From NCBI RefSeq assembly GCF_014898055.3, contig NW_023604861.1:95792083-95856082 (forward strand): a DNA stretch of 64,000 bases. Direction: 5' to 3'. The stretch comes from Talpa occidentalis. Its lineage: Eukaryota; Chordata; Mammalia; Eulipotyphla; Talpidae. Below the pieces are notes generated by a model. The model saw nothing but the letters and a program-made list of their open reading frames with translations, did not search any database and was not told where the DNA came from. The translations under genes were made by a program, and so were the position numbers. This document shows, one piece after another, positions 10,095-22,379 of the stretch. Position 1 is the first letter of the stretch; each line of letters begins with the position of its first letter.

Positions 10095-12250
10095 TTTAAC
10101 ACAGAGTTTGTACCAAATTTGTGGAGGGCTGTGGCAAAGTGAGTTTCCCTCTGTAGAGAGGGGTGTCATATGGAGGAGGTGAATGTAAGACGAAGAACAG
10201 AAGAGTATTGAAAGTATTTACAGTAATTCTCTGATTAGTGATCAGGACAGCTTATTCCTGGCCACATTTTCTCACCAAGTAGACCCATAGCTTCTCAATC
10301 CTCCTTCTCTGCTATGACGGCTCACTGTGCTGGAGAATGTAAGCAAGTAACACATGACTCTTTCCATGACTCATGGGGAAAAAAATAGTGCAGGTGAGAA
10401 CTTGACCTTTCCATAGTGTGGATTTTGCAAAATCTTTGGATTTTGCAGTTTATGTTCAGTCACATGGTCCTACTACCTCCTCCTGGCTCAGATGCATCTG
10501 AAACAGAACCCAGAGGCCTCCCTGGTCCCCATAGATCAGTAGTCTCTCAGCTCCACATTCTATCCCATTGCCTGATTTTTAATCAATTTAACTATTCCTA
10601 TGTTATTAATTCAACAGTTTACACTTATTTATTCCTGCGCAGCTCCCTTCTCTGCTACCACTGGCACAGGATTATTTGGGATCTAAGTTGTATTATTTGC
10701 TCATGTAAAATTGCTGCTCACATGACAACTGTGAACTAGTGCCTGAGATCCTAACACTAGGAAAAAAAGCATTTAGGGGAAAACTTGCCATTCTTTGCTA
10801 CTGAAAAATAATTCAATGCATTACATTGACTTCAAGACAGGTGTATATTTCCACATATAAAAATGATCCATTGGCCAATGAGATACATGTTTACTAAATA
10901 TCAAACAAAATTTTGAATTTTACTAAAAATTTTGTGTATGAAATGTGAATAACCATTTATTGATAACCGAAGGAGAAAAGCCCTAATACTGAGCGTCGTG
11001 GGTCTTGATGGAGTGGGTAGGGAAAGGAGAGAGACACTGAAATGCTATTGTCTGTATGGAAACCTCACATTACATTCAAGTACAGAACAACTCTGGGTCA
11101 GCACTTGCCACAGGAGAAAGATTATGATAAGAATTTGACTTGCCTGCACCTAGTGTGGTGCTGACAGAAGGACCAGGTGAAAGTAGAAACATACAAATAG
11201 AGAAATGATCATTGCAAATACAGGACCCTCCTGACCTGATACCTGTCCTGAAATTGCGTCAAGAGAAACAAACCATCTGTACATGACCTGGGAGCTCTTC
11301 CCGGCTGCCTGGAGCCAGGTGGCCACAGTCTCACAGCTCATCTGCACTTTGGGAGCTGCCCTCACTCTGCTCTCAGGCTGGTTCCCAAGCGTGGTAGGGA
11401 GAGAGCTCTCGGGCCCCGTAACAGATGGGACATCCCTTTCCCTGTGTTGAACGTGTCTTCTTCTTTAGAGAAATGGCCAGGCCTCTTTCTTCCGGACACA
11501 GCACACTCCTTGTGTAGGCCAGGCCTGGCTCCTGAAGCAGAGGATGTGAAGACCCTGCTTTGAATGGGGACTAGAAAGCCATGGGCTCTGCAGCTGGCCC
11601 AGCCTGGGGTGCAAGCAGTCCTGCCCCTCGGTCCCCTGCGATCACAGGAGACACCAACATGATGAACCCTGCACTTAGCTGACACCAGGGAGGCTCCAGT
11701 GAACAACAGTCAGATTCCCATCCTGTGAAACATATGCTAAGACAGGACACACTGTGGGCCTCAAGACAGGACACCAAAATTAAACACATTCAAATCATAC
11801 AAAGTACATTATTTAAAAAAAATATATTCAATATCAGTAATGGAAATTTATCCAAAAAATTCTCTAATATTTGGAAATAAATAGACACTATGAAATTAGA
11901 TGAAAAAATGAAACAGAAAAGAAACTCAGAAAGCATTTTGAAGTGAAGATGTGTACATGAAATTTACAAGAAAGCAGTGAAGTCAGGGCTCTGAGTGTGG
12001 AGCAATGAGCACGTGTAACAGCAAAGATGGTTTCATATCAAATACCAGGGCTGTTACCCCGACGTATAGTAAGGTAGGAACAAATCCTTTTGTGGTTTCT
12101 GTCCAGACGAGGCTGCTCAGCGGAGGAGGCTGGGAAAGGTGGTGTCTGAGGTGCAGGGGAGACTCATGATCAGAAGCCCTGAGTTCTCCTAAGTCTTCTG
12201 CTTACCCTGAGAACTCTAGCCGGCTCCCAGTTGACAGCTGGTCACCCAGG
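10095..12250. other. Intergenic DNA 3' of V2 pseudogene
   Basis: No gene recognised. 10510-10660 resembles 5780-5940, and 10690-11130 is paralogous to 18480-18890. The region 11150-12200 is otherwise unexplained, with only short unsupported open frames on the minus strand (11362-11789). Confidence 0.45.
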
Positions 12251-12255
12251 AGGGG

Positions 12256-12283
12256 GTTTTTTGTTCAGAGCTGAACCACTGTG
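12256..12283 (-). promoter_or_regulatory. RSS of V2 pseudogene at 12284
   Basis: Heptamer CACAGTG (12277-12283), 12-bp spacer, nonamer ACAAAAAAC (12256-12264; one change). Still a plausible RAG substrate although the V exon is dead. Confidence 0.85.
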
Positions 12284-12958
12284 GGAGGCTAATTTGTACC
12301 CTGCCTGCAGTAATAGACTCCCAGGTCCTCAGCCTCCATTCTGCTTATCTTAGGGTCAAATCTGTGCCACACCGCTGCCACTGAACCTGTCTGGGACCCC
12401 AGAGGCCCTGTGGGAAACCATATACAACAAGTGCCTTGGAGACTGGCCTGGCTACTGCTGGTGCCAATGCAAATAGGTGTTTCCATATCTATGTACAAGG
12501 CTCTGACTGGCCCTGCAGAAGATGGAGGCTGACACTCCCAGGGTGATGGTCAGGAAGAGGGGAGTCTGGGTCAGATTAACATCCCCACTGGAACCTATAA
12601 GAGTTAGAAATATGCAAGATGCAAGATGATATACATATTGTATGAGCCATTTTCCTTTCTTACATACTTCAGACCAAATTATTTTTTACTTTTATCAACA
12701 TCCTATAATTCCCACTTTTAAAAATGTCCATAATACAGAATGACTTCTAACACCTGCATGCAACATGCACCCCTTCTATGTCACCAGAAGACAGGTACTT
12801 GCTTCTTCCAGTTCTCATACTGACCATGGGGTCACAGTACACGTCTGCATGTGCACTGAGACATGTGGGGAGCAGGTACCCTCAAAACTCACCCTCACTT
12901 CTGCGCTTACCAGGGACCCAGAGCATCAGCAGCCCAGGAGCTAAGAAGGGAACCTCAT
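12284..12958 (-). pseudogene. IGKV: IGKV2-like pseudogene (stops and frameshifts)
   Basis: Exon 1 (12958..12911) starts MRFPS but has TAG at codon 6 and a 1-bp deletion in the run that encodes the leader Gly-Leu-Leu, giving 48 instead of 49 bp. The V exon (12594..12284) encodes a V2-type FR1 ([16 protein letters not shown]), a long CDR1 ([12 protein letters not shown]) and Trp35. FR2 has an in-frame TAG where Lys is expected (HQQ-stop-PGQSPRH). FR3 is frameshifted after FSGSG. The end still shows VYYC. Intron of 316 bp, GT/AG intact. Multiple independent lesions make this an old pseudogene. Confidence 0.93.
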
Positions 12959-13056
12959 TTTGAGAAGCTGACCTGAGTGCCCTGATAAGTCAAAGCAAGA
13001 CCTGAGCTGACCTTTTATCTCAGCCCTGCCAGGGAAAGTCCTCCCCAGGGACCCAC

Positions 13057-13064
13057 ATGCAAAT
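13057..13064 (-). promoter_or_regulatory. Octamer of V2 pseudogene promoter
   Basis: ATTTGCAT on the gene strand, about 100 bp upstream of the leader start. A GAGATAAAA box (TATA-like) follows near 13013-13021, as in the other V2 units. Confidence 0.8.
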
Positions 13065-13089
13065 CCCCAGGTGGGGGTAGCAGTGTGCA

Positions 13090-14430
13090 GAGAGCCAAAG
13101 GAAGGGTGGGGCTCTTCTCTGAGAATGTAAAAAAATCTGTAGAAAGGAATCTATGTTGTCTACCTGATGCCGTTTCTTGTACCAGTTCTAGAACTTGCTC
13201 AGACATCAAATTTATACTTCTTTTTAATAGGGTTGAATTTCCATAAATATTGAGTGATTTTCTTTCTATGTTTTTTAAAGATTGTGGGGTTTGTATGTTG
13301 TTGTTTTAATTGTGATAAAACACATACAGAATAAAGAGCAGAAATCTTATATGTAACTGAATAAGAGCTTCATAGATTCATTAGGTGGATGAAATTCAGC
13401 ACATTTCAAACACTTTAGATGCTCTTTCAAGTCAACCTCTTCCCCCAACCAAGTCAGAGCTCTTCTGACATCTGTCACAGCAGCTTGATCTTTCCTGACT
13501 TTGAATTTCATCTAAACTGATGTCAGCTTTCTTCTGATTCCAGCTTTCTTTAGTATCTTTACTTACTAATCCAGTCTTTACCTATTTTTCCACACTTTAG
13601 TTCTCCTTAAAGATGCTTAAATGCAAACCTGTTGTAAGTAATTTATGTTCCTTTTTAAATGACAATGATTCTGGAAGCCTTGGAGCCTTTGATTCAGCAG
13701 GCTCCACCTGTCTCTCCTGCCATGATGAGATGTGGGTGAGCGGCTATTGTAGCCTGACTGGTCAGTTTCCTCTTTTGTTTTGTTTTTCTTATTGGTGCCT
13801 GTGAACAAAACAGGTAATATTGGCTGTTTGTTACTAAAGACTGCACCCTGCAGGCTCACTCAGCCAAACATAGATGTGAAATGGACTTTAGAACCAAAAA
13901 ATAGTTTTCAAACAAATGGCATAAGCTGACACCACGCCTGCATTACCCCATAAAACCTCTCCATGTCATGACCCTGGTGGACACACCTTCAAATGTCCCT
14001 TGCTTGTGGACCCACATCATAATCCTATTCTAGAAAAACTATTTTCTGGATTATATTACAATCTGATTACTGTTGGTTGAAATAGCCATTTATGCCTGGG
14101 TTGTTGACAGTTTGCAGAAAGGGAAAATTGATGGGATTTATTAAAACATGGTAGTATCCAACAACGAATGGTTAAACTGAGCCAAATATATGGCAAATGA
14201 ACAACATTTACTAACACTAAGCTGGAACCAAAGTCTAATAGACCAGGAGCTCTGAGCTAATTCTAACCACTTACTGTGACACTAGTTGCCACCAATATTA
14301 ATGCAGTTGAGACGCAATTCTGAAAATAGGATTTTAAAAATTCTTAATTGAAGAATGTGTGATTACAGCTCTTTGTCTTTTCTGTCATTGTTTATAATAT
14401 TACTGGATCTAGAATTTAATTACAAGAAGA
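13090..14430. other. 5' flank of V2 pseudogene, duplicated at 40375-41780
   Basis: No gene recognised. The whole stretch is paralogous to 40375-41780. It has the empty site (about 13894-13906) for the SINE that sits at 41248-41520 in the other copy. The part 13310-13520 has a dispersed-repeat look but I cannot name a family. Confidence 0.5.
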
Positions 14431-14689
14431 ATTTTTTTTCAAGATTTATTTATACAAGCACTGGCTACAGTCAGAAGGGCGGGAGGGTGAGAGAATTCAC
14501 CAGAGCCAGAGCGTGGAACAGAACAGGCAGACTCACGAAATATATGCTGAGGGGAGCAGCAGGTGCGGCAGGAGGGGCCTGTGTGCAATGTGGGACCCTC
14601 ACCAGAGGCCGGGGTTCGAACCGGAGCTGCAGAGGCTGAGGGCTGCTTTACAGCCCAGCCCTCAACCGCTGCGCCACTGGGGAGGCCCA
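14431..14689 (-). mobile_element. tRNA-derived SINE, minus strand
   Basis: Tail complement AAGATTTATTTATACAAGCA at the left, B box on the minus strand near 14611-14625 (GGTTCGAACCCC), head complement CACTGGGGAGGCCC at the right. Flanking duplication is imperfect (agaagaatttt against gagaaatttt). Confidence 0.88.
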
Positions 14690-14817
14690 TGAGAAATTTT
14701 TTATACCGTCAAAGTTTATGTAACTCTCTCCTATGTTTACCACCCCTACTGTTCCTCACTTCTTTTTTCCTCCCTTATCTTATACCTGCAATTATTTTAT
14801 TCTCCCTGATAAACTTT

Positions 14818-17197
14818 GTTTTTCCGGTATTATTTCACTTTTTTTAAAATTTTTTTTAATTTTTATATTCCCCATACAATTGCACCCTCCCTATTTTAAC
14901 ACCAATCCCTCCTTTCCCCAACCAGCCCCCCATAGTGTGTCTCTGGTTTATAGTTGTTGTTGATTTTGATTTTTTCTTTCTTATAGTTATTCTTTTTCCT
15001 GGTCCCTTATTTAAGTTTTCTAGATTCCTGCTATGAGTGAGACCATCCGGTATTTTTCTTTTTCTTCTGGCTTGTTTTGCTGAGCACGATCCCTTCCAGC
15101 TCCATCCATGTTGCTGCAAATTGCATGAGTTTTTCTTTTTTGAATGATGAGTAATATCCCGTGGTGTATATGTACCACATCTTCTTGATCCAGTCATCTA
15201 TTTTTGGGCAGTTGGGTTGTTTCCAAAGCTTAGTTATTGTCAATAGTGCTGCTATAAACATAGGAGTGCAGGTGCTCCTTGGAATTAATGTTTCTGTGTC
15301 CTTTGGGTAAATACCTAGGAGTGGAATTGCTGGATCATGTGGAAGCTCTATGTTTAGTCAGTCAGCTCTCCATAGTGGTTGGACCAGTTTGCACTCCCAC
15401 CAACAGTGCAAGAGAGTTCCTCTTTCTCCACATCTTAGCCAACATTTGTTGTTGCTAGTTTTTTCAGTATGTGCCATTCTCACTGGTGTAAGATGGTATC
15501 TCATTGTAGTTTTGATTTGCATTTCCCTGATTACAAGAGATGTTGAACATTTTTTCATATGCCTGTTGGCCATTTGAATTTCCTCTTTGGAGAAGTTTCT
15601 TTTTAGCTCTTCTGCCCATTTTTTGACTGGATTATTTCCTTTGTTTTTGTTCAGTCTCATCAGCGCTTTGCAGATTTTTGTGATCAGTCCTTTATCGTTA
15701 GTGTGTGCAAAAATGTTCTCCCAGTCAGTGGGGTTTCTCTTTGTTTTTGTTATTGTCTCTTTTGCTGTGCAGAAGCTCTTTAATTTGATGTAGTCCCAGC
15801 TGTTTATCTTTGCCTGCACTATCACTGCTTTGGGTGATGTGTCTGTAAAGATGTCTTTGAGGTGCATGTCATGTAGTGTTTCGCCTATATTTCCTTCTAT
15901 ATATTTTATGGTTTCAGGTCCTTATGTCTAGTTCTTTAATCCATTTTGAGTTGGTTTTTGTGCATGGTGTGAGGTAGTAGTCAAAGTTCATTCTTTTGCA
16001 TGTAGCGAGCCAGTTTTCCCAGCACCATTTATTGAACAAACTTTCTTTGCTCCAGTGCATATTCTCTGCTTCTTTGTCAAAGATTAGTTGACCATAAATC
16101 TGTGGGTTTATTTCTGGTTTTTCTATTCTGTTCCATTGGTCTGTGTGTCTGCTTTTGTTCCAATATCATGCAGTTTTGATTATTATGGCTTTGTAGTATA
16201 TCGTTTGAAATCTGGGAGAGTGATGCCTCCATTCCCTTCTTTTTTTTTCAAGGAGGGTTTTGGCTATTTGGGGTTTTTTGGTGGCTCCATGTGAATTTCA
16301 TCAGTATTTTTTCTATTTTTTGAAGAATGACATTGAAATTTTAATTGGAATAGCACTGAATCTGTATATTGCTTTTGGTAGGGTGGCCATTTTGATAATG
16401 TTAATTCTTCTGATCCATGAGCAGGGGATGTCTTTCCATTTCTTTGTGTCTACTTCTATTTCTTTTAACAGTGTTTTATAGTTTTCTTGTATAGGTCCTT
16501 TACTTCTTTTGTTAGGTTTCTTCCCAAGTATTTGATTTTTTTTTTGTTTCAATAATAAAAGAAACGGTTGTCTTGATTTCTTCTTCTTTAGGTTTATTGT
16601 TTGTGTATAGGAAGGCTACTGATTTGTGTGTGTTGATTTTGTATCCTGCCACTTTACTAAACTGATTGATTTGTTGAATTAGTTTTTCTGTGGAGTTTTT
16701 GGGGTTCTCTCTATATATTATCATATCATCTGCAAATAGTGATAGTTTGACTTCTTCCTTGCCTATTTGTATTCCTTGTATGTCTTTCTCTCGTCTTATT
16801 GCTCTGGCTAGGACTTCCAGTATTATGTTGAAAAGCAGTGGTAAGAGTGGACATCCTTGTCTTGTTCCAGATCTTAATGGGAATGCTTTCAGCTTTTCAC
16901 CATTGACAATGATATTGGCTGTGGGCTTGTCATATATGGCCTTTATGATGTTGAGGTATGTTTCTCGTATGCCGAGAATTTCAAGGGCCCTTATCATAAA
17001 TGGGTGTTGTACTTTGTAAAATGCTTTCTCAGCATCTATGGATATTATCATATGGTTTTTATATTTCTTTTTATTGATGTGTTGGATTACATTGATTGAC
17101 TTTCGGATGTTGAACCATCCTTGTGTCCCTGGAATAAATCCTACTTGGTTGTGGTGAATTATCTTATGGATGCGTTGTTGGATTCTGTTGGCAAGGA
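14818..17197 (-). mobile_element. 5'-truncated LINE-1 (ORF2 RT to 3' end), dead
   Basis: LINE-1 lacking ORF1 and the endonuclease end of ORF2. Minus-strand frames carry the reverse transcriptase: [30 protein letters not shown] and the catalytic FADDM motif lie in the frame 17197..16512. The C-terminal part shows [19 protein letters not shown] (15358..15867 frame), a zinc-knuckle-like motif. The protein is broken into at least four frames, so it is inactive. The 3' UTR ends in a T-rich stretch on the plus strand. A perfect 15-bp target-site duplication TCCCTGATAAACTTT lies at 14803-14817 and 17198-17212. It sits next to, but separate from, the SINE at 14431. Confidence 0.92.
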
Positions 17198-17212
17198 TCC
17201 CTGATAAACTTT

Positions 17213-18440
17213 TTAAGAATTTCAATTAATTTGTGTCTTCTAGTAGGCAATTTCCTGTGTTTACTTCTTAAAAAATATTTACCTTCAGTTCTGATGGATA
17301 ATCTTATACAAAATTTTAAATTGGCATTGATTTTTGAAGGGGAACAAACATCTGTCAGTCCCAAAATATGTTCTTGCAATTGTACAACCCTGCCTAGCAG
17401 GGGCCTCCTAATGTTCAAGGGTACACCTTCAAAGAGTTGGTCATCTGTGTGCACAGAGGCAAAGACAGCAGACTCTTAGTGTGAAGACCTTTCCATGATC
17501 AGAGACAGAGAGAGAAGAAAGATTTCAAATAATAACAAACTCTGAAGATTACCCATTTTCCTGTGGGCAAAAGCCCAGTAAAAGAGGCTCAACCCAAAGC
17601 GGGCCAGTTGCCACAAATCTAAGGAAGCTTCTGGTGGGGAACCTCAAGAAAGGAGTTAGGCAGGTGCCAGAGAGCTTGGACTGAAGGAGAGCCCCAAATT
17701 CAAAATGCATGATGTAATCCACCATGACGTCACTACAACAGATGCCATTATCTCTGCAGAGCACTTAAGTCCCAGGAGCAGACTCTTCACGTGTCACTCA
17801 CCCACATATCGCTCCTCCATGTGCTCCCCTCAAGTATCTCTTCTCTAAGTGTCCCCATGTGATCTCTTCCTCCTTCCTTCCTCCTCCATGTATATATCCA
17901 CCTACCTCCTTCCGAGCAGCTGCCCATTCAGGACACTTGGCTCATGGCATGCTGCGATTTGTAGTCCTCAGAGCCTGACATCTCTTTGGCTTAGACATGG
18001 GAGTAGAGATTTTACAAATGTCAGGGTGTGGAGTAGATTCAGAACTTTATCCATGGGCTCAGAGTCTGCTCCTACTGTTCCTCTAAGTTCTTTTGGCAGA
18101 GGATTACTTCATAGGAGGGTCCCTGAAAGTTGGGCACTGGTTGGTATTTTGTAAGAGATATTTACATGTTGAAAAGAAAATCTATTTCTGTAAAAAAGCC
18201 TCCTTCCCTGTTTTTTTGCAGGCCTGATTGCTCTAACTCTTATCATTGGTTACCACAGAATTTAAACTTTATAATGCTTAAATGCAGAACTTTAACTGTT
18301 ATAGGTGGGTAAGGCTAAGACTGTTACAGGGGGTGCCCCCTGGAAGGGGTTGCTGGTGAGGACAGATAGCCCCAGGGAAAATGCTAAAAAGTATGGCATT
18401 TGGGGGGTGGAGCAAATGATAAGAATATAAAGGACTGCAA
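17213..18440. other. Unrecognised non-duplicated segment, LTR-like features
   Basis: No counterpart elsewhere in the window. It contains a full palindromic CRE (TGACGTCA, 17725-17732), a pyrimidine-rich tract 17810-17900, and a TATAAAG box at about 18427. These could be U3-type features of an old LTR. No TG/CA boundaries were identified, so this remains tentative. Confidence 0.3.
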
Positions 18441-18906
18441 GAAGCAGCCCCAGATTTTGTCTTCTTTGCTCAGATAAAACAACTGCTCACATGACAGTTG
18501 TGACCACTCCGGACATTCTATGGGGGGGTGGGAAAGCATTCAAGAGAAAGAGTGCCATTCTTTGTTATTGGAAAAGGAATTCCATGAATGCCATTCACCT
18601 CAGGACAGTTCCATATTTTCACAGATAAAAACATTCATTTCATAAATGAAAACCATGTTGACTTGAGTTACAAATACCATGTTGACTCTAACTATAAACA
18701 TTTTTGGTATGAACTGTGAAATAATGGCCATTTATTGTAATTACAAAGAGGCTGCAAAGCCCTATAGTGGTGGTCTTGATGGGGACAGGAGGGGATCAGT
18801 GTGTGAGGCAGTGGACTTGCTGAGTCTGATCCATATCAGACCAGAGCACCCAGTCAGAATTTGCCTTTTTTCAAGCTTTGGTACTAAAAGGAACTCCAGA
18901 TTGGGA
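18441..18906. other. Block paralogous to 10690-11130
   Basis: Shares 'gctcacatgaca', 'gccattctttg' and following segments in the same order with 10690-11130. No coding signal. Confidence 0.5.
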
Positions 18907-18922
18907 GGTTTTTGGAATATTT

Positions 18923-19266
18923 TTTTTTTTTTTTAAAGTTTGCTAATTTTTTTTTTTTTTTTTTTATAGAGGCATGCTTTATTTATTTGTTTGCTGGTTT
19001 CTTTGTTTGTTTTGTTTATACATGCACTGGGTACAGTCAGAAGCGCGGGAGGGCGAGAGAATTCACCAGAGCCAGAGCGGGGAGCAGAGCAGGCAGAAGG
19101 ACCGAGGCACACTGCTGAGGGGAGCAGCGGGTGGCAGGAGAGGTCTGCGCGCCATGTGGGACCCTCCTCCGGTGGCCGGGGAGCAGCCGGGGATCGAACC
19201 GGCGCCGCAGAGGCCGCGCGCAGCTTTGCAACCCAGCGCTCAACCGCTGCGCCACCGGGGAGGCCC
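18923..19266 (-). mobile_element. Young tRNA-derived SINE, minus strand
   Basis: The best preserved SINE in the window. Head complement GCGCCACCGGGGAGGCCC, A box TGGCGCAGCGGTTGAG and B box GGTTCGATCCC on the minus strand, many intact CpGs, and a long T tract at the left (18920-18965). Flanked by a perfect 16-bp duplication GGTTTTTGGAATATTT at 18907-18922 and 19267-19282. CpG density argues for recent insertion. Confidence 0.93.
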
Positions 19267-19282
19267 GGTTTTTGGAATATTT

Positions 19283-20277
19283 AATTCATAATTGAGTGCA
19301 GGTAGAAATAACATGTTTGAAAACCTATCAAAACTCTCTCTCTGCCCATAGGCACGTACACACACACACTAACACACACAATGTACCTTACAAATTGCTG
19401 AGACTTCATCGATCTTCTTGACATTTTCATTTGTGTAATCAGGCCCACGACTCAAATTTTCCCATGGATGTTCTCTAACCTGAAACTATTGTATGCAAAA
19501 ATGCCTTCTGTACAGAAATGTCCCTTCTAATAAGGTAAATTTTCATTGTGTTTGGGATATAATATGTGTGATATAGAAAAACAGTTTTTGATCAAAACTG
19601 GCCAGGATTTTTGGTCAAATTGGTAAAACCCTTTAAAAAAACTGTTTTTCAATATGACATTAATTTACATTTCAAGTGTCTTAATTGTGCACCAAAAAAT
19701 ATTATGAAAAGGAGATAAGTCCACTGGAAACAGAATCATAAAGACCTAATAATCATGCACTGAAATCCTTTTTTGGCATCAAAAGTGTCATTACAGGATC
19801 CTGGTCCCATTAATCCCAAAGGTGTTGTGAAAGGAAGTAACCTGCAAAGAGAAGTTTGAATCTTGTAAGTAGATGAAGGAGGAGATAACTAAACCTGATA
19901 ATCAACACAGAATATTCCTTCTGAGGGTGAGAGGTGATCCGTGCGTGTCCTATGACAATCTGGACAGGAAAGGAAGTTGTCCTTGTCACTTTTCCCCCTG
20001 CTTTAACTCCCAGTTACCTTTTCATTGTAAATGGACCTGATACAGACAATCTCTGGGGCAGTGTTTCAAATTGGGGATTATAGATCTGGGTTTCAATGCC
20101 CCTAGGCCAAGAGACCTGAATTGCACCCAAGAATGGTCACAGAAGCCTCATTTTCCACCCCTAGTTCCAGCTGCACATTCCCTGGGCGAAAGTCTCCTTT
20201 TCCCAAGAACAGATTGATGTTCATGGAGCTGATCCCCACACAGTAGCTTTCACTGGTCTAGAGATAAATATTTTCTT
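19283..20277. other. Intergenic DNA, 19720-20260 paralogous to 51411-51838
   Basis: No gene. The part 19900-20200 also resembles 26090-26320. A short CA-rich tract lies at 19361-19381. Confidence 0.5.
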
Positions 20278-20293
20278 GAAATATGAAATCTTG

Positions 20294-20558
20294 GGCTCCC
20301 TGCTGGTGCAAGGGATTAAAACACAACCTATGAAGCTATCCTCAGTCTCTGCAGCGGGAGTTCAATCCCTGGCCAGGGAGAAACCCACATGGCGCAGCAG
20401 ACCTCTCCTGACTCGCCCGCTGCTCCCCTCAGCAGTATATTTCAGTCAATCTGCCTGTTCTCTTCCCTGCTCTGTCTCTGGTGAATCCTCTCACCCCCCG
20501 ACACCTCTGGCTTGTACCCAAGTTCTTGCATGCATACATAAATAAATCTTTTAAAAAA
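20294..20558 (+). mobile_element. tRNA-derived SINE, plus strand
   Basis: GGCTCCCTGCTGGTGCAAGG head to AAATAAATCTTTTAAAAAAG tail. Duplicated flank GAAATATGAAATCTTG (20278-20293) against GAAATAGGAAATCTTG (20559-20574), one mismatch. Confidence 0.9.
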
Positions 20559-20574
20559 GAAATAGGAAATCTTG

Positions 20575-21139
20575 TATTTGCTATGAATTATCATGTTATT
20601 TGAATGCTCAAAAAAGAAAAATTTTGTGTAAGTGTTGTCATCACGTTATGACTAAGAATAGGTTTGCAGAATGTTTTCCCAGTCATATGAGTGCAGATGA
20701 TAGTTTAAGTAATGAAGAAGCAGGAAATTGAGAATATGGCAAAATACCTATTTAACAAAATTACCAAATTTATGCTATAGAAATCATACCAAACTGATAA
20801 ATTCCATTAGTTTTTCCTTTTCTGGCAAAATGTCTGTTATTGTGTGTTATGAGGATGACTACATGTCACTGACCAATGCAGGCCAGGCAGGGAGCATCCA
20901 AGCAGCTGTTCCTTTCAACATAAGGGGCTGTTCCCAGTTCCAGGCCACCCACAATCCCGCTCTTGGTTCAGGCGGACGCTGTGCACTGACAGGGCTTCAC
21001 AGCTGGTGTCTCTGGTGGGCTGAGAAACTCATGGTCCAGAGCTCTCCACCAGCTTCCTCTTACACACACTCAGAGTCTTCTCTGACTGCTCATGAGACAA
21101 AAGTCAACTGTGTGGGCATCTGGTCCAAGCGATGAGGGA
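20575..21139. other. 3' flank of V2 gene, paralogous to 54230-54727
   Basis: Non-coding. Landmarks 'gaatgttttccca', 'agtttaagtaat' and 'gactacatgtcactgaccaa' recur in the same order at 54235-54450. Confidence 0.6.
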
Positions 21140-21167
21140 GGTTTTTGTTCGGGGCTCAACCACTGTG
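21140..21167 (-). promoter_or_regulatory. 12-spacer RSS of V2 gene at 21168
   Basis: Heptamer CACAGTG (21161-21167), 12-bp spacer, nonamer ACAAAAACC (21140-21148), all consensus. Confidence 0.95.
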
Positions 21168-21901
21168 GGAGGGTAATGTGTACCCTGCAAGCAGTAATAG
21201 ACTCCAACATCCTCAGCCTCCACCCTGCTGATCTTCAGGGTGAAATCTGTGCCTGACCCACTGCCAGTGAACCTGTCTGGGACCCCAGAGGGCCTGTTGG
21301 AAACTTTATAGATCAGGCACCTTGGAGACTGGCCTGGTTTCTGCAGGTACCAATTCATATACGTGTTTCCATCACTATGAACAAGGCTCTGACTGGCCCT
21401 GCAGGAGAGGGAGACCTGCTCCCCAGGGACGACGGGCAGGGAGAGTGGGGTCTGGGTCAGCACAACCTCCCCACTGGATCCTGAAGAAAGGAGAGAAAAG
21501 TGACAAGTAAAGACAAGTATTCTCAGACATTTTCATTATTTTAAGTCTGTTTTTCATTTAGGCTAAAATACGGCATTGTTTACTATCAATATTTGAGGTA
21601 TATAATTGTACACCAAAACCATGAGCTCACAATAAATAACCTGTGGGAAAAGACCCCTAAAATTTGCCTGCCCTCTCTAGTCAGGGTCCCCAGGGTACAG
21701 ATGCTTCACATAGTCACAGATCTCAGCACCACTTTCTCTTAAGGACAAGACACACACACCTAACACAGAGACGGAATACTCATGGGGAAAGGAGGGCCCC
21801 AGAGCTCAGCCTCCCCACCTTGCGCTCCATATTCACCTCCCCTCAGCCTTACCTGGGGTCCAGAGCATCAGCAGCCCCAAGAGCTGAGCAGGGAACCTCA
21901 T
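21168..21901 (-). CDS. IGKV: IGKV2-like V-kappa segment, apparently functional
   Basis: The only intact V2 gene in the window. Exon 1 (21901..21853, 49 bp) encodes [16 protein letters not shown]; donor GTAAGG. A 372-bp intron ends TTCAG. Exon 2 (21480..21168) encodes [18 protein letters not shown], Cys23, a long V2-type CDR1 [16 protein letters not shown] (16 residues), Trp, FR2 [17 protein letters not shown]2 KVSNRPS, FR3 with [24 protein letters not shown] and germline CDR3 [10 protein letters not shown]2 has an extra Cys at a position usually Arg or Leu (PRCLIY). No stop or frameshift, consensus RSS, octamer about 100 bp upstream. The 5-residue CDR1 insertion and the MRFPAQLLG leader place it in the IGKV2 subgroup. 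Confidence 0.95.
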
Positions 21902-21949
21902 TTTGAGAGGGTGACCTGAGGGGCCCTGTCGGGTGAGATCAGTCTGCAG

Positions 21950-22007
21950 CTGGTGTTTTATCTCAGCCTTGAAGGTGCAGGTCCTCTCTAGGGACCCTCA
22001 TGCAAAT
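21950..22007 (-). promoter_or_regulatory. V2 promoter: octamer and TATA-like box
   Basis: Octamer ATTTGCAT on the gene strand (22000-22007) and GAGATAAAAC (about 21955-21964) about 40 bp further downstream toward the ATG. Confidence 0.85.
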
Positions 22008-22379
22008 GCCCCTGGTGGGGGCAGTGGGGTGGAGAGAACCCAGGAGAGACCAGAGGGTTTCATAGGAAAACAGTGGGTGTCCTGTCTTTCATCAGTCTCA
22101 TGGAAACTGAAAGAAACATTTGTGTATCCCAAAGACAAGAAAGATCAGATTCTGCAAGTTTATTAGTTTTGTGCACAACACAAGCCGTGTATTCCTGCTT
22201 CCCTTCAAATAGCATATGCTGAGGCACTGCCTCTGACCACGCAGAGATGTGTCCAGGTCTCCTTCAGGTAAGTGAGTGACCACTTCTTGGCTTCTCTCAG
22301 GTGATCTCACGAGTGACTCAGCTCCTCCGCTGGACTGATGAGCAGTGTCTCAAGGTACAGGATGGACGTGAGGGTCAGT

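Noticed and set aside
12289..12498. Open frame over a V2 exon read as a possible intact gene
   Set aside because: The frame is shifted relative to V-kappa FR2. In the correct frame there is a TAG in FR2 and a frameshift in FR3.
15358..17225. Reverse-transcriptase-like protein as a host gene or retron
   Set aside because: The motifs, 3' UTR, tail and target-site duplication are those of a 5'-truncated LINE-1.
19180..19260. tRNA gene
   Set aside because: A and B boxes are present, but they belong to the tRNA-derived head of a SINE with tail and target-site duplication; the cloverleaf is not complete.
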